From contig CAWCEP010000005.1 of assembly GCA_963794615.1 (NCBI GenBank), positions 1,116,001-1,180,000 on the forward strand: DNA of 64,000 nt. Direction: 5' to 3'. This DNA comes from Chersky-840 sp963794615. GTDB taxonomy: Bacteria; Actinomycetota; Acidimicrobiia; Acidimicrobiales; UBA8190. Of this stretch, positions 18,299 through 27,509 are shown one piece after another. The notes beneath the pieces are model-generated. The model was not told the origin of the DNA, did no database searches, and saw only the letters and a program-made list of their open reading frames with translations. The stretch's first letter is position 1; the number at the start of each line of letters is the position of its first letter. The translations under genes were made by a program, and so were the position numbers.

Positions 18299-19627
18299 TC
18301 AGGGGACATAGAGGTTGGTGAAAGCAAGCAACGCGTAGATGCCGAGCCCGGCCGCGGCCAGGGTGAGGACCAACCGCTCGACGCGGGGGCCCGATGTCAG
18401 GGACGCGCCCGCCAGGACCAGCGGGAAGGCCGACAGCGCATAGCGCTCGAAGCCGTCGAGATTCGCGGCGGTGAGCGCCACCACCAGCACCGCGGCGGCA
18501 AAGGCACCGTAGGAGAAGGGCCATCGCCGCAGCGCCACGACGACGAGCGCGACGGCGAGAAGGGCCCACGGCAGATGCAGCGCCGATCCCAGATGTCGAC
18601 CGTGCACCACCAGCGAGGCGTCGTGGGCCAGCGTGCGCAACGGGTCGGTGACACCACCGCGCAACGACCCCTGTTGCTGGACCCTGAGGGGAGCGAGGGC
18701 GTCGCCGTAGCGCCACCCGACCCAACCCAGGAAGGCACCGAACCCGAGGGCGGGTCCCACCACCGCCGCCATGCGCCCGGCGCGCCCCGACGGGGACGAC
18801 CGGTGCCACTCCCGCCGCGCCTCGATGACAGCGGGGATGATCAGCAGCACGCCCAAGGGGCGGGTGGTGGCCGCGGCCAGCCCCAGGGCGGCGGCCCACC
18901 ACCACGCCCGGGCCCGGAGGGCGAGCATGGTCCCGACGCTCAGTGCCAGCAGCGTCCCTTCGGCATACCCCATCACCTGGGTGAAGGCGGCGGGCGCGAC
19001 GCACAGCAACCAGGCGGCGCGCCCCGCCAAGGCGTCGTCTCCGGTCTCTCGTCTCACCAGGACGGCGAGGAGCACCACGGCGACGAACGACGACACGTTC
19101 GCCACCGCCACCAGGGCGGCACCGAACCCGATGCCGGGGACCGACGCCACGGCGCGCGTGAGGAGGGGGACGAGAGGGAAGAACCGCAACGACAGATGGC
19201 CGGCTCCGGCATACCCGTGGCGCGCGATCGTCTCGTACCAACCGGCGTCCCATCCCAGCAGTCCCTCGTGGACGCGCGTCGCCACCGCCGCCGAGGGCTT
19301 GGCCTGGTTGACGAACTCGTGAGCGGCGACGAGGGCGCCCGCGACGACGACGCGCGCCACCACCCACGGCACTGCCGCGGTGCGGACAGCCCACGTCAGG
19401 TCCTCCCGCCCGACCGCAGCGTGGCCGGCGGGTGTGGTCGATGCACCACCACGGGCAGAAGCCCGCCAGCCGCTCGGGCCTGGAATGACCGACGACGTCG
19501 GCGTCGACGTTGGCGCCGGTGCCGAGAGCGCAGGCCCTTCCGATGGCGGTCCCGCCGGTGGGGGTCCCGGGCGTGCCGGGGTCACCACCGGGGCGGAGGT
19601 CGGCTGGCGCCGCATCGGGGTCCGCAT
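18299..19627 (-). CDS. PIG-V-like membrane mannosyltransferase
   Basis: Polytopic membrane protein of 442 residues with about 8-10 hydrophobic segments, resembling bacterial PIG-V/GT-C mannosyltransferases that use polyprenyl-phosphate sugars. After a soluble Pro-rich N-terminal region of about 90 residues come the loop motif GWDAGWYETIARHGY, SLRFFPLVPLLTRAV, a hydrophobic helix and VMGYAEGTLLALSVGTMLAL, where the first loop carries the acidic residue expected for GT-C catalysis, then TTRPLGVLLIIPAVIEARR. It is the first gene of the minus-strand glycan module and is divergent from the opp operon, with a 197-base shared control region. The acceptor is unknown. ATG at 19627 is assumed; a later start would remove part of the soluble region. 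Confidence 0.8.
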   Translation of the reverse strand: MRTPMRRQPTSAPVVTPARPGPPPAGPPSEGPALSAPAPTSTPTSSVIPGPSGWRASARGGASTTPAGHAAVGREDLTWAVRTAAVPWVVARVVVAGALVAAHEFVNQAKPSAAVATRVHEGLLGWDAGWYETIARHGYAGAGHLSLRFFPLVPLLTRAVASVPGIGFGAALVAVANVSSFVAVVLLAVLVRRETGDDALAGRAAWLLCVAPAAFTQVMGYAEGTLLALSVGTMLALRARAWWWAAALGLAAATTRPLGVLLIIPAVIEARREWHRSSPSGRAGRMAAVVGPALGFGAFLGWVGWRYGDALAPLRVQQQGSLRGGVTDPLRTLAHDASLVVHGRHLGSALHLPWALLAVALVVVALRRWPFSYGAFAAAVLVVALTAANLDGFERYALSAFPLVLAGASLTSGPRVERLVLTLAAAGLGIYALLAFTNLYVP

Positions 19628-19685
19628 GACCGCATGCTAACGACGGGCCTGTCGCCCACCCGGCACTCCCGATCGGGCGTCCTTG

Positions 19686-19757
19686 GCCGCCGACATGCCG
19701 CCCTTCGGACCCTCCCCGCGTGCAGCTTGGGAGGTCTGTGCCCGGCTGTTCGGCGGC
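19686..19757 (+). promoter_or_regulatory. structured element in the leader of the peptide ABC operon
   Basis: An 8-bp perfect inverted repeat, GCCGCCGA at 19686-19693 and TCGGCGGC at 19750-19757, encloses further pairing potential (CCTCCC with GGGAGG). It ends 67 bases before the ATG of the substrate-binding protein at 19825. It could be a transcript structure of the plus-strand operon or a regulator site shared with the divergent mannosyltransferase gene. I recognise no known riboswitch class in it. Confidence 0.3.
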
Positions 19758-19824
19758 ACGACGTCTACCATGGCGCGCCAACGGCGCCAGGGGGCTGCGC
19801 GTCCGACCAGGGCGAGGGGGACCG

Positions 19825-21489
19825 ATGGCTGACTCCGCGGATCGATACGACCGGCGGGCGTTTCTCGCCCGCGGCGCCACGACCGCGGCGGCAGTGGGAC
19901 TGGCCGGCGTCGGCCTGCCCTCGTTGTTGGCGGCGTGCGGGAGCGGCACCCCGGCACCGCCTCACACCTCGTCCACCCCGGGAATCGGCATCGGGACACC
20001 CAAGCGGGGCGGGACCGTCACCATCGGCCTGAACTCGGAGATCGACGGCTTCTTGCCCTCGGCCAGCCACTTCGACAACTCCGGCCTGACCTACGCCAAC
20101 ACCATCTTCGACACCTTGACGGTGGTGGCTGCCGACGGCTCGGCCAAGCCCTACCTGGCCCAGTCGGTGGTCCCGAACACCGACATGACGGTGTGGACGA
20201 TCACCTTGCGACCCGGGGTCACGTTCCACGACGGCTCGCCGTTGAACGCCGACGTCCTGCTGGCCAACATCCAGGCGCTGCAGACGTCGGCGCTCACGGG
20301 CCAGGCGCTCAGGGGCGTGGTCGACACCGTCGCCAAGACGGGCGATCTCTCCGTGGCCGTGACCTGTGCCGAGCCCATCGTGGCGTTCCCCCACTACCTC
20401 GCCACCCAGGTGGGCTACGTCATCGCCCTGGCCCAGCTCGAGAGCCAGAACACCACCAAGCCCATCGGCACCGGGCCATTCTCGTTGGTGGATTGGGTGC
20501 CCAACGACCACCTCACCGTGACGCGCAACCACAATTACTGGCGCCGGGGGCTCCCCTACCTCGACGGCCTCACCTACCGGCCCATCAGCGAAGACCAGTC
20601 CCGGGAGAACTCGCTGCGGTCGGGAACCGTCGACCTGATCGTCACGCGCGACCCCGACGCCATCCGCGACCTCCGTGGCAATGCCGACTACCAGCTCGTC
20701 CTGAACCCGAAGGTCGGGCAGGGCGACATGGACTTCGTCATCCTCAACACGACCGTGGCGCCCACGAGCGACATCCTGGTGCGCCAGGCCCTCGCCCATG
20801 CCATCAACGTCGAGGAGCTCGTCAAGCTGTTCGGAGCCGGCATCGCCACACCCAACCTCAGCCTGTTCCCACCGGGGTCGCCGTACCGCCCCGCCGACAA
20901 CGGCTACCCCACCTACGACCTCGCCAAGGCCAAGCAGCTCGTGGCGCAGGCCGCTCCGAACCACGGCGGCACCATCAAGATCGCCCTGGCCACGATCACC
21001 GATCCCCGCCTGCTCAACGAGGTCCAGGCCATCGCCAGCATGTGGGGGCTGGCCGGCATCCAGACCACGGTGAGTGAGATCGAGCAGGTCACGTTCATCG
21101 ACAACCTGGTGACAGGCCAGTTCCAGGCCTATACCGACGAGATGTTCGGCGCCACCGACCCCGATCTCAACTACGTGTGGCTGAGCCCCACCACCGCCAA
21201 CGGGCCCATCGCGCTCAACTTCTCCCGCAACAAGGACGATGCGCTAGAGACAGCGCTGCAAAAGGGCCGCACCACGTCCGACCAGGCAAGCCGCGCCCAG
21301 GCCTACCAGGAAGTGGACAAACGTCTGTCCCAGGACCTGCCCTATCTGTGGGCGTCCCTGGCGACGTGGTGCTCGATAGGAAGCAACGTGGTGCAGAACT
21401 TCAACAACCTCACCCTGCCCGACGGCTCCAAGGCCCTCGGGTTCACCAACGGAGTGCTCGACCCGACGCCCCTGTGGCGCAAGGACTGA
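19825..21489 (+). CDS. oppA: peptide/nickel-type ABC transporter substrate-binding lipoprotein
   Basis: Extracytoplasmic solute receptor of the SBP family 5 (oligopeptide/dipeptide/nickel), 554 residues. The N-terminus has a twin-arginine motif (DRRAFLARG), a hydrophobic stretch and the lipobox LLAAC with Cys at about residue 37, so export by Tat and lipid anchoring are predicted. Family blocks include GGTVTIGLNSEIDGF, LTYANTIFDTL, WTITLRPGVTFHDGSPL, LDGLTYRPISEDQSRENSL and VRQALAHAINVEELV. ATG at 19825 follows GAGGGGGA. It heads a same-strand operon with two permeases and two ATPases. The substrate cannot be read from sequence. The gene itself is intact, unlike oppB and oppD downstream. Confidence 0.93.
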   Translation: MADSADRYDRRAFLARGATTAAAVGLAGVGLPSLLAACGSGTPAPPHTSSTPGIGIGTPKRGGTVTIGLNSEIDGFLPSASHFDNSGLTYANTIFDTLTVVAADGSAKPYLAQSVVPNTDMTVWTITLRPGVTFHDGSPLNADVLLANIQALQTSALTGQALRGVVDTVAKTGDLSVAVTCAEPIVAFPHYLATQVGYVIALAQLESQNTTKPIGTGPFSLVDWVPNDHLTVTRNHNYWRRGLPYLDGLTYRPISEDQSRENSLRSGTVDLIVTRDPDAIRDLRGNADYQLVLNPKVGQGDMDFVILNTTVAPTSDILVRQALAHAINVEELVKLFGAGIATPNLSLFPPGSPYRPADNGYPTYDLAKAKQLVAQAAPNHGGTIKIALATITDPRLLNEVQAIASMWGLAGIQTTVSEIEQVTFIDNLVTGQFQAYTDEMFGATDPDLNYVWLSPTTANGPIALNFSRNKDDALETALQKGRTTSDQASRAQAYQEVDKRLSQDLPYLWASLATWCSIGSNVVQNFNNLTLPDGSKALGFTNGVLDPTPLWRKD

Positions 21490-21503
21490 GCGCCGCCCTT
21501 CCC

Positions 21504-22449
21504 ATGCTCCGGTTCACCGCAACCCGCCTCGTCCAGCTGGTCGTCATCTGCTTCCTCATCTCCGTCTTCGCCTTCTTGCTCGTCCACCTCCTCCCCGGCG
21601 ACCCCACCAACGCGATCCTCGGGCCCAACGACACCCCCGCGGCCCGAGCCGTGCTGCTGCATCAGCTCGGGCTCAACAAGGGTCTGCTGGCCCAGTACGG
21701 CACGTGGATCACCAACATCTTCCACGGCAACCTGGGGGCGTCGTTCCTGACCAAACAGACCGTGACGAACGCCCTGGGCGTGGCCGTGCCGATCGACCTC
21801 GAGCTCATCGTCGTCTCTCAGGTGCTCGCCCTCCTCGTGGCCATCCCCATGGCACTCTTCGCCGCCCTGCGCCCCAACCGCGCCTTCGACCGCGTCGCCA
21901 CCACGTCGACCTTCGCCATGCTGTCGCTCCCCACCTTCGTGGCCGGCCCGCTGCTGGTCCTCGTGTTCGCCGTCACGCTCAAGTGGGTCCCGGCCACCGG
22001 GTTCGACCGGCTCTCGCAGGGGCTCGGGCCCAACCTCAAATCGGTCATCCTGCCGTCGGTGGCCCTCACCATCGGCTCCATCACCGTCTACTACCGGCTC
22101 CTGCGCGCCGACCTCATCGCTACCTTGCAAGAGGACTTCGTGACCATGGCCCGCTCCAAGGGCCTGTCGACCCGGTACATCTTGTTGCGTCACGTGATGC
22201 GGCCGTCGTCGTTCTCGTTGCTGGCCGGCGCGGGGATCAGCATCGGGACCCTGTTCACCGGCGCCTTCGTGGTCGAAGTCCTCTTCCAGCTGCCGGGCAT
22301 CGGCTTCCAGCTCGTCCAGGCCATCTACGGGCGCGACTACCTGGTGGTCCAGGGCATGGCGCTGGTGGCCGCGGTGGCATTCGTGGTCGTCAACTTCGCC
22401 GTCGACTATCCTCCTGACCATCTTGGACCCGAGGGTGCGCCGTGCCTGA
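21504..22449 (+). CDS. oppB: peptide ABC transporter permease 1, frameshifted near the end
   Basis: Inner-membrane permease of the DppB/OppB family, about 314 residues once repaired. It starts MLRFTATRLVQLVVICFLIS (first membrane helix), then FLLVHLLPGDPTNAILGPND, and the EAA loop FVTMARSKGLSTRYILLRHV that docks the ATPase, with five to six hydrophobic segments. As read, the frame runs on after VVNFAVD into nonsense over oppC. Removing one base at about 22407 (GACTATCC to GACATCC) gives AVDILLTILDPRVRRA and a stop at 22447-22449, the standard family ending, overlapping the oppC GTG. The change is not in a homopolymer. Either a base error or real damage. Confidence 0.88.
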
Positions 22450-23386
22450 GCTCCCCTCGCAGGTCGCGCTGGAGTCCGATTCGACGGCGTCGCTCGGCGG
22501 GACAGGGGCCGGCGCCCAGGCCTTGGCGTCGCGACTCCCGGCCAGCGGGATCCTCTCCAAGAAGGGCGGTCTCGGCATCACGTTCTGGATCTGCCTGGGC
22601 TGGGTCGCCTTCATGATCCTCCTGGCCGTGTTGGCCTCGGTGCTGCCGATCAAGGCTCCCAACTTCCAGGACTACTCGGCCGTCAACGTCGGACCGACGG
22701 CGCACCATCTCCTCGGCACCGACGACCTCGGCCGAGACCTCTTGTCACGCGTGATCTTCGGGTCGCGCGTCTCGCTCGTCATCGGCTTCGCCCCCATCCT
22801 GGCCGGCCTCGTCATCGGGGGCGCCGCCGGGCTCCTCGCCGGCTACCGCAGTGGCCCCGCCGACACCATCCTCAACGCGGTGTCGTTCGTGCTCCTGGCC
22901 TTCCCCGCCCTGTTGGCGATCATGGTGATCGAGACGTTCTGGAAGCCCGTGTCGCTCTTGAAGCTCACCGTGATGTTCACATTCGTCGCCGCACCCCTCT
23001 TGTTCCGCGTCATACGCGCCACGACGTTGTCGTTCTCCAGTCGGGAATTCGTGGTGGCGGCCCGGGCCACCGGTGCCAAGACGTCGCGCCTGCTCCTGCG
23101 CGAGCTCCTCCCCAACATCGTCCCCGCAGCCGTCTCGTTCGCGCTTATCGGGGTCGCCATCGCCATCGTGCTCGAAGGGTCGCTCGCCTTCCTGGGGCTG
23201 TCGATCGGCCTCCCCACGTCGTCGCTCGGGAACATCATCAACGACGGGGTGAACAGCAACAACCTGACCATCAACCCCTACATCGCGCTGTGGCCGTCGC
23301 TCTACATCTTCTTGGTGCTCACCGCCCTCAACCTCATGGCCGACCGCCTGCGCTCCTACTTCGACCTGCGCGAGGTGACGCTGTGA
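22442..23386 (+). CDS. oppC: peptide ABC transporter permease 2
   Basis: Second permease of the DppC/OppC family, 314 residues. A 40-residue soluble N-terminus precedes the first helix (GITFWICLGWVAFMILLAVL). The family blocks HHLLGTDDLGRDLLSRVIFG and SLVIGFAPILAGLVIGGAAG and the EAA loop FVVAARATGAKTSRLLLREL are all present, followed by GSLAFLGLSIGLP and NLMADRLRSYFD. It starts at GTG 22442, inside the repaired end of oppB, and its stop overlaps the oppD GTG as GTGA. It therefore forms the membrane channel with OppB and is tightly coupled to its neighbours. Confidence 0.93.
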   Translation: MPELPSQVALESDSTASLGGTGAGAQALASRLPASGILSKKGGLGITFWICLGWVAFMILLAVLASVLPIKAPNFQDYSAVNVGPTAHHLLGTDDLGRDLLSRVIFGSRVSLVIGFAPILAGLVIGGAAGLLAGYRSGPADTILNAVSFVLLAFPALLAIMVIETFWKPVSLLKLTVMFTFVAAPLLFRVIRATTLSFSSREFVVAARATGAKTSRLLLRELLPNIVPAAVSFALIGVAIAIVLEGSLAFLGLSIGLPTSSLGNIINDGVNSNNLTINPYIALWPSLYIFLVLTALNLMADRLRSYFDLREVTL

Positions 23387-24531
23387 GCCGGTGGGGCCGG
23401 CGGCCCCAGCTCAGCTTCCCCGACGTGGGAGCGATCGAGGGCCCGCTCCTCGAGGTGATCGACCTCCATACGTCGTTCCGCACCGGCCGCGGGCTCGTGC
23501 GCGCCGTCGACGGCGTGTCGTTGACGCTCGGCGCGCGGCCGCACCCTGGGCGTGGTGGGCGAGTCGGGGTCGGGGAAGACCGTCCTCAGCCGATCGATCA
23601 TGGGCCTGGTCCCGGGATCCAACGTCGAACGCTCCGGTGTCGTCCGCTTCTCGGGCCACGACCTCACGGCCATGTCCCTGGCCGAGCTGCGCGAGGTGTG
23701 GGGCATGCAGGTGGCCCTCGTCTTCCAGGACCCCATGACGGCGCTCAACCCCGTGGTGCGGGTGGGACGCCAGATCACCGAGTCCCTTCGTCTGCGGGCC
23801 GGCCTCGACCGCAAGGCCGCCCAGGAGACGGCGGTGGCACTGCTCAAATCGGTGGGCATCCCCTCGCCCGAACGGCGCCTGCGCAACTATCCCCACGAAT
23901 TGTCGGGGGGGATGCGCCAGCGGGTCATGATCGCCATCGCCGTGGCGTGCGGTCCCAAGCTCCTGCTCGCCGACGAGCCCACGACCGGCCTCGACGTCAC
24001 CGTGCAGGCCCAGATCCTCGACCTGCTGGCCGCCCAGCAGACGCGAGCGCCACATGGGCATGATCCTCGTCACCCACGACCTCGGCGTGGTGGCCAACCG
24101 CACCGACGACATCATGGTGATGTACGCCGGCCGTGTCGTGGAGCAGGCGCCCACCGCCGAGCTCTTCGCCCACACCCGCATGCCCTACACCGAAGCGCTT
24201 GATGCGCTCGATCCCCCGTCTGGCCGAGCCCTCGCACACCCGGCTGCGGGCCATCCCGGGCCGACCGCCCGACCTCGCCGCCGACATCCAGGGCTGTCGC
24301 TTCGCCCCCCGTTGCCCGTATGCCCAGGACCACTGCCGCAAGGAGGAGCCCCCGCTGCGCGCCGCGGGCCAGGGACACCTCTTCCGGTGCTGGTACCCGG
24401 TCGGCTCGGCCGAAGGGGACGCCGCCCTGGCCTACAACGTGGCCTCCCGGGTGCCCGCCGCCCTGGCGTTCACCGGTACCCCGGTGCGGGACGCGGCGAT
24501 GGTGGTGCCCAACGGGGCGAGGACCACCTGA
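23383..24531 (+). CDS. oppD: peptide ABC transporter ATPase (OppD-like) with three frameshifts
   Basis: ATP-binding subunit of the oligopeptide-type importer, about 381 residues if repaired. From GTG 23383: PLLEVIDLHTSFRTGRGLVR; extra base near 23533-23537; then GVVGESGSGKTVLSRSIMGL (Walker A), VFQDPMTALNPVVRVG (Q loop), HELSGGMRQRVMIAIA (signature), LLADEPTTGLDVTVQAQ (Walker B); extra base near 24041; then MGMILVTHDLGVVANRTDDI (H loop); extra T at 24199-24200; then a Cys-rich OppD-type C-terminus with CRFAPRCPYAQDHC. All three changes are +1, none in a long homopolymer. As read the protein is broken three times; it may be a pseudogene or a poorly sequenced gene. Confidence 0.82.
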
Positions 24532-25745
24532 TGGCCGGGAGCGGTACCGCCCACATGCGGGGCGACGACGTCTTGTTGCGCGTCGAGCACCTCGTCGTCG
24601 AGTTCGGATCCGGACGGCACCGGGTGCGGGCCGTGTCGGATGTGAGCTTCGACGTGGCCGCCGGTGAGACCCTGGGACTCGTCGGGGAGTCCGGCTGCGG
24701 GAAGTCGACCACCGGTCGCGCCGTCGCCCTCGTGAGCAGCCCGAATTCGGGATCGGTCAAGTTCAACGGGACCGAGCTCACCTCGCTGTCGCGCGCCGAG
24801 GCCCGAAAGGCGCGCACCAAGATCCAGATGGTGTTCCAGGACCCCATCTCGTCACTCAACCCTCGCCGTCGGGTCCTCGACGCCGTCGTCGAGCCCCTGT
24901 CGGTGTGGGGCATCGGCACCAAGGACGAACGCAAGACCAAGGCCCGGGCCACGCTGGAGTCCGTCGGGATCGACCCCGACGACGCCGGGGGCCGCCGGCC
25001 CACCGAGATGTCGGGTGGTCAGTGCCAGCGCGTCAGCATCGCCAGGGCCCTCATGCTCGAGCCCACCGTGCTCGTCTGCGACGAGCCCGTCTCCGCGCTC
25101 GACGTGTCGGTCCAAGCTCAGATCCTGAATCTCCTCGACGACCTCAAGCGCGACCGGGGACTCACCATGGTGTTCATCGCCCACGACCTCGCCGTGGTGA
25201 AGAACGTGAGCGACCGAGTGGCCGTCATGTACCTCGGGAAGCTGTGCGAGGTGGGCCGGCCCGACGACCTCTACCACCGGCCCGAGCATCCCTACACCGA
25301 GGCGCTGCTCACGTCCATCCCCGAGCCCGATCCGGGCGCGGCACGCAATGGCAAGGCGACTCTGTCGGGTGATCTCCCGTCACCAATCAACCCGCCCTCG
25401 GGATGTCGGTTCCGCACGCGCTGTCCCTTCGCCCAGCAGAAGTGCGCCGACGAGGAACCGCAGATGCGCGCCATCGGGCCCGACCATTTCGTGGCCTGTC
25501 ACTTCCCGCTCGACACGCAGCCCTCCACCGCCTTTGCCCACTCGGTGTCGAGCCAACCCCCGGTCGCCCCGCCGGCCCCGGACCCACAAGCGCCACCGGC
25601 GTGGAGCGTGCAGGCGCCCGACCCGGTGCCGGCGTCGTCGACGCCGGTCTCCCCACCACCGGCGCAACCCGCGCCGGCCACCTCGCCTCCGTCAGCGCCG
25701 GAGGTCGTCCCGGAGCGTTCGCCCCTGTGGGTCGATCCCCGCTGA
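24531..25745 (+). CDS. oppF: peptide ABC transporter ATPase (OppF-like)
   Basis: Second ATPase of the importer, 404 residues and intact. It has Walker A LVGESGCGKSTTGRAV, Q loop MVFQDPISSLNPRRRV, signature EMSGGQCQRVSIARAL, Walker B VLVCDEPVSALDVSVQAQ, H loop MVFIAHDLAVVKN and the OppF-type cysteine region CRFRTRCPFAQQKC. ATG 24531 overlaps the oppD stop by one base (TGATG). After the cysteine region there is an unusual tail of about 85 residues, very rich in Pro, Ala and Ser, with no recognisable domain. The gene is convergent with rpsA, whose repaired stop lies 71 bases away; the unrepaired rpsA frame would run into it antisense. Confidence 0.93.
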   Translation: MAGSGTAHMRGDDVLLRVEHLVVEFGSGRHRVRAVSDVSFDVAAGETLGLVGESGCGKSTTGRAVALVSSPNSGSVKFNGTELTSLSRAEARKARTKIQMVFQDPISSLNPRRRVLDAVVEPLSVWGIGTKDERKTKARATLESVGIDPDDAGGRRPTEMSGGQCQRVSIARALMLEPTVLVCDEPVSALDVSVQAQILNLLDDLKRDRGLTMVFIAHDLAVVKNVSDRVAVMYLGKLCEVGRPDDLYHRPEHPYTEALLTSIPEPDPGAARNGKATLSGDLPSPINPPSGCRFRTRCPFAQQKCADEEPQMRAIGPDHFVACHFPLDTQPSTAFAHSVSSQPPVAPPAPDPQAPPAWSVQAPDPVPASSTPVSPPPAQPAPATSPPSAPEVVPERSPLWVDPR

Positions 25746-25768
25746 CGCTCTTCCGCTCAGGGCACGAC

Positions 25769-25781
25769 GCCGGCTGCCGGC
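25769..25781. terminator. weak hairpin between convergent oppF and rpsA
   Basis: GCCGG at 25769-25773 and CCGGC at 25777-25781 form a 5-bp stem with a CTG loop, in the 71-base gap between the convergent ends of oppF and rpsA. No T-run follows on either strand. A second 6-bp hairpin (25811-25816 with 25822-25827) spans the repaired rpsA stop codon. Either could help termination; neither is strong. Confidence 0.3.
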
Positions 25782-25816
25782 CCGGCGCCCGCTGACACCG
25801 ACCGACGCGACCGAGG

Positions 25817-27381
25817 TCAGCCCTCGGCTGGCGCCGCGTCGGGAGCCTCGGCCTCGCTCGCCGCAGTGGCGGCCGGAGCCGCCGGTGCTTCGGTAGGCGC
25901 CGTCGTATCGGAGGGAGCCGGTGCGGCCGGAGCCGACGCCTCGGGGGCGCTGCCGTTGCCGTCACCGGCCGGCGGGGGGGAGGTCCGCCCTCGGCACCTT
26001 CGGGTGGGGTGCCGTGCTCGGCCACGTACTCGGCCCACGCCGCCTGCGCCTCGGTCTCGGGTGTGAACTCGGTCCCGCCGTAGTCGTAGCCGATGTAGTT
26101 GCCCTGCTCATCGTAGGCGTGCTCGCCGAAGGCCTCGCGGTACTCCTCGGACACCTCGCCGCCCTCGGCCGCCTGCTTGATCGAGAGGCTGATGCGGCGA
26201 CGCTGGAGGTCGATGTCGATGATCTTCACCCACAGCTCCTCGCCCGGGGTGACGACCTGTTCGGGGAGGTCGACATGGTGGCCGGCCATCTCCGAGATGT
26301 GCACCAGTCCCTCGATGCCGTCGCCCACCTGGACGAAGGAACCGAAGGGCACGAGCTTGGTGATGCGCCCGTAGACGAGCTCGCCCACCTGGTGGGTGTT
26401 GGCGAATTCCTGCCACGGGTCGGTCTGGGTGGCCTTGAGGGAAAGGCTGATGCGCTCTTTGTCGAGGTCGACGTCGAGCACCTCGACCTCGACCTCGTCG
26501 CCGACCGACACCACCGACGAGGGGTGGTCGACGTGCTTCCAGGAGAGCTCTGAGACGTGGATGAGCCCGTCCATGCCACCGAGATCGACGAAAGCCCCGA
26601 AGTTGACGACCGAGGACACGACCCCCCGGCGACGCTCACCGGGCTTCAGGTTGACGAGGAACTCCCCGCGCTGCTCCTTCTGGGTCTCTTCCAGCCAGGC
26701 CCGGCGGGACAGGACCACGTTGTTGCGGTTGCGGTCGAGCTCGATGATCTTGGCCTCGATGCTGCGACCCACGTAGGGCTGGAGTTCGCGCACCCGGCGC
26801 AGCTCGACCAGTGAGGCGGGGAGGAATCCACGAAGCCCGATGTCGACGATGAGGCCGCCCTTGACCACCTCGATGACCGGCCCCTTGACGATGCCGTCGG
26901 AGTCCTTGATCTTCTCGATGGTGCCCCAGGCGCGCTCGTACTGAGCCCGCTTCTTCGACAGGACGAGCCGACCCTCTTTGTCTTCCTTCTGGAGCACCAA
27001 CGCTTCGATCTGATCACCGAGGCTGACGATCTCCGACGGATCGATGTCGTTGCGGATGGACAGCTCGCGCGAGGGGATGACCCCTTCGGACTTGAAGCCG
27101 ATGTCGAGAAGGACTTCGTCCTTGTCGATCTTGACGACCTTCCCCTCGACGATGTCACCGTCGTCGAAGTCGACGATGGTGGCGTCGATGGCTTCTTCGA
27201 GAGAGGCGCCGCCCAGGTCGTCCTCGACGATGGCACGGGGGACGTACTTCCCCGTTTCGTCGAAGGTGCCCATGGGGGCGTCGGAGAGGAGGGCGATGGC
27301 GCCGGGGACTTCACCGGCCGCCGCGGCGGGACTGGCCGCCGGGTCAGCTACGCCGGATGAACCGGCAGCTTCGTCAGGCAT
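25817..27381 (-). CDS. rpsA: 30S ribosomal protein S1, frameshifted in the C-terminal tail
   Basis: Ribosomal S1 protein that helps mRNA binding at initiation. Four S1 RNA-binding domains are readable: GDIVEGKVVKIDKDEVLLDI, VIEVVKGGLIVDIGLRGFLP, RRGVVSSVVNFGAFVDLGG with GLIHVSELSWKHVDHP, and YGRITKLVPFGSFVQVGDG with GLVHISEMAG. ATG 27381 begins MPDEAAGSSGVADP. In the tail the frame breaks at the G7 run 25974-25980: adding one base gives PPAGDGNGSAPEASAPAAP and a stop at 25817 (521 residues), an Ala/Pro/Glu tail like those of actinobacterial S1. As read, the frame would instead run to 25387 across the end of oppF, which is not credible. Confidence 0.93.
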
Positions 27382-27509
27382 GAACTTCGGAACTCGCTTT
27401 CGGGATTGGGACACCCCACGCGTCGAGAGCACGTCGGGCCGGCCGCCGGTGACGGCCGATCGTCAATGCTAGCAAAGGGCCGCCTCGAGCCGTCCTGGCC
27501 GAGGGTGCT

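Noticed and set aside
25387..25816. Extension of the rpsA frame across the end of oppF
   Set aside because: Product of the single-base deletion in the G7 run at 25974-25980; the repaired frame ends at 25817.
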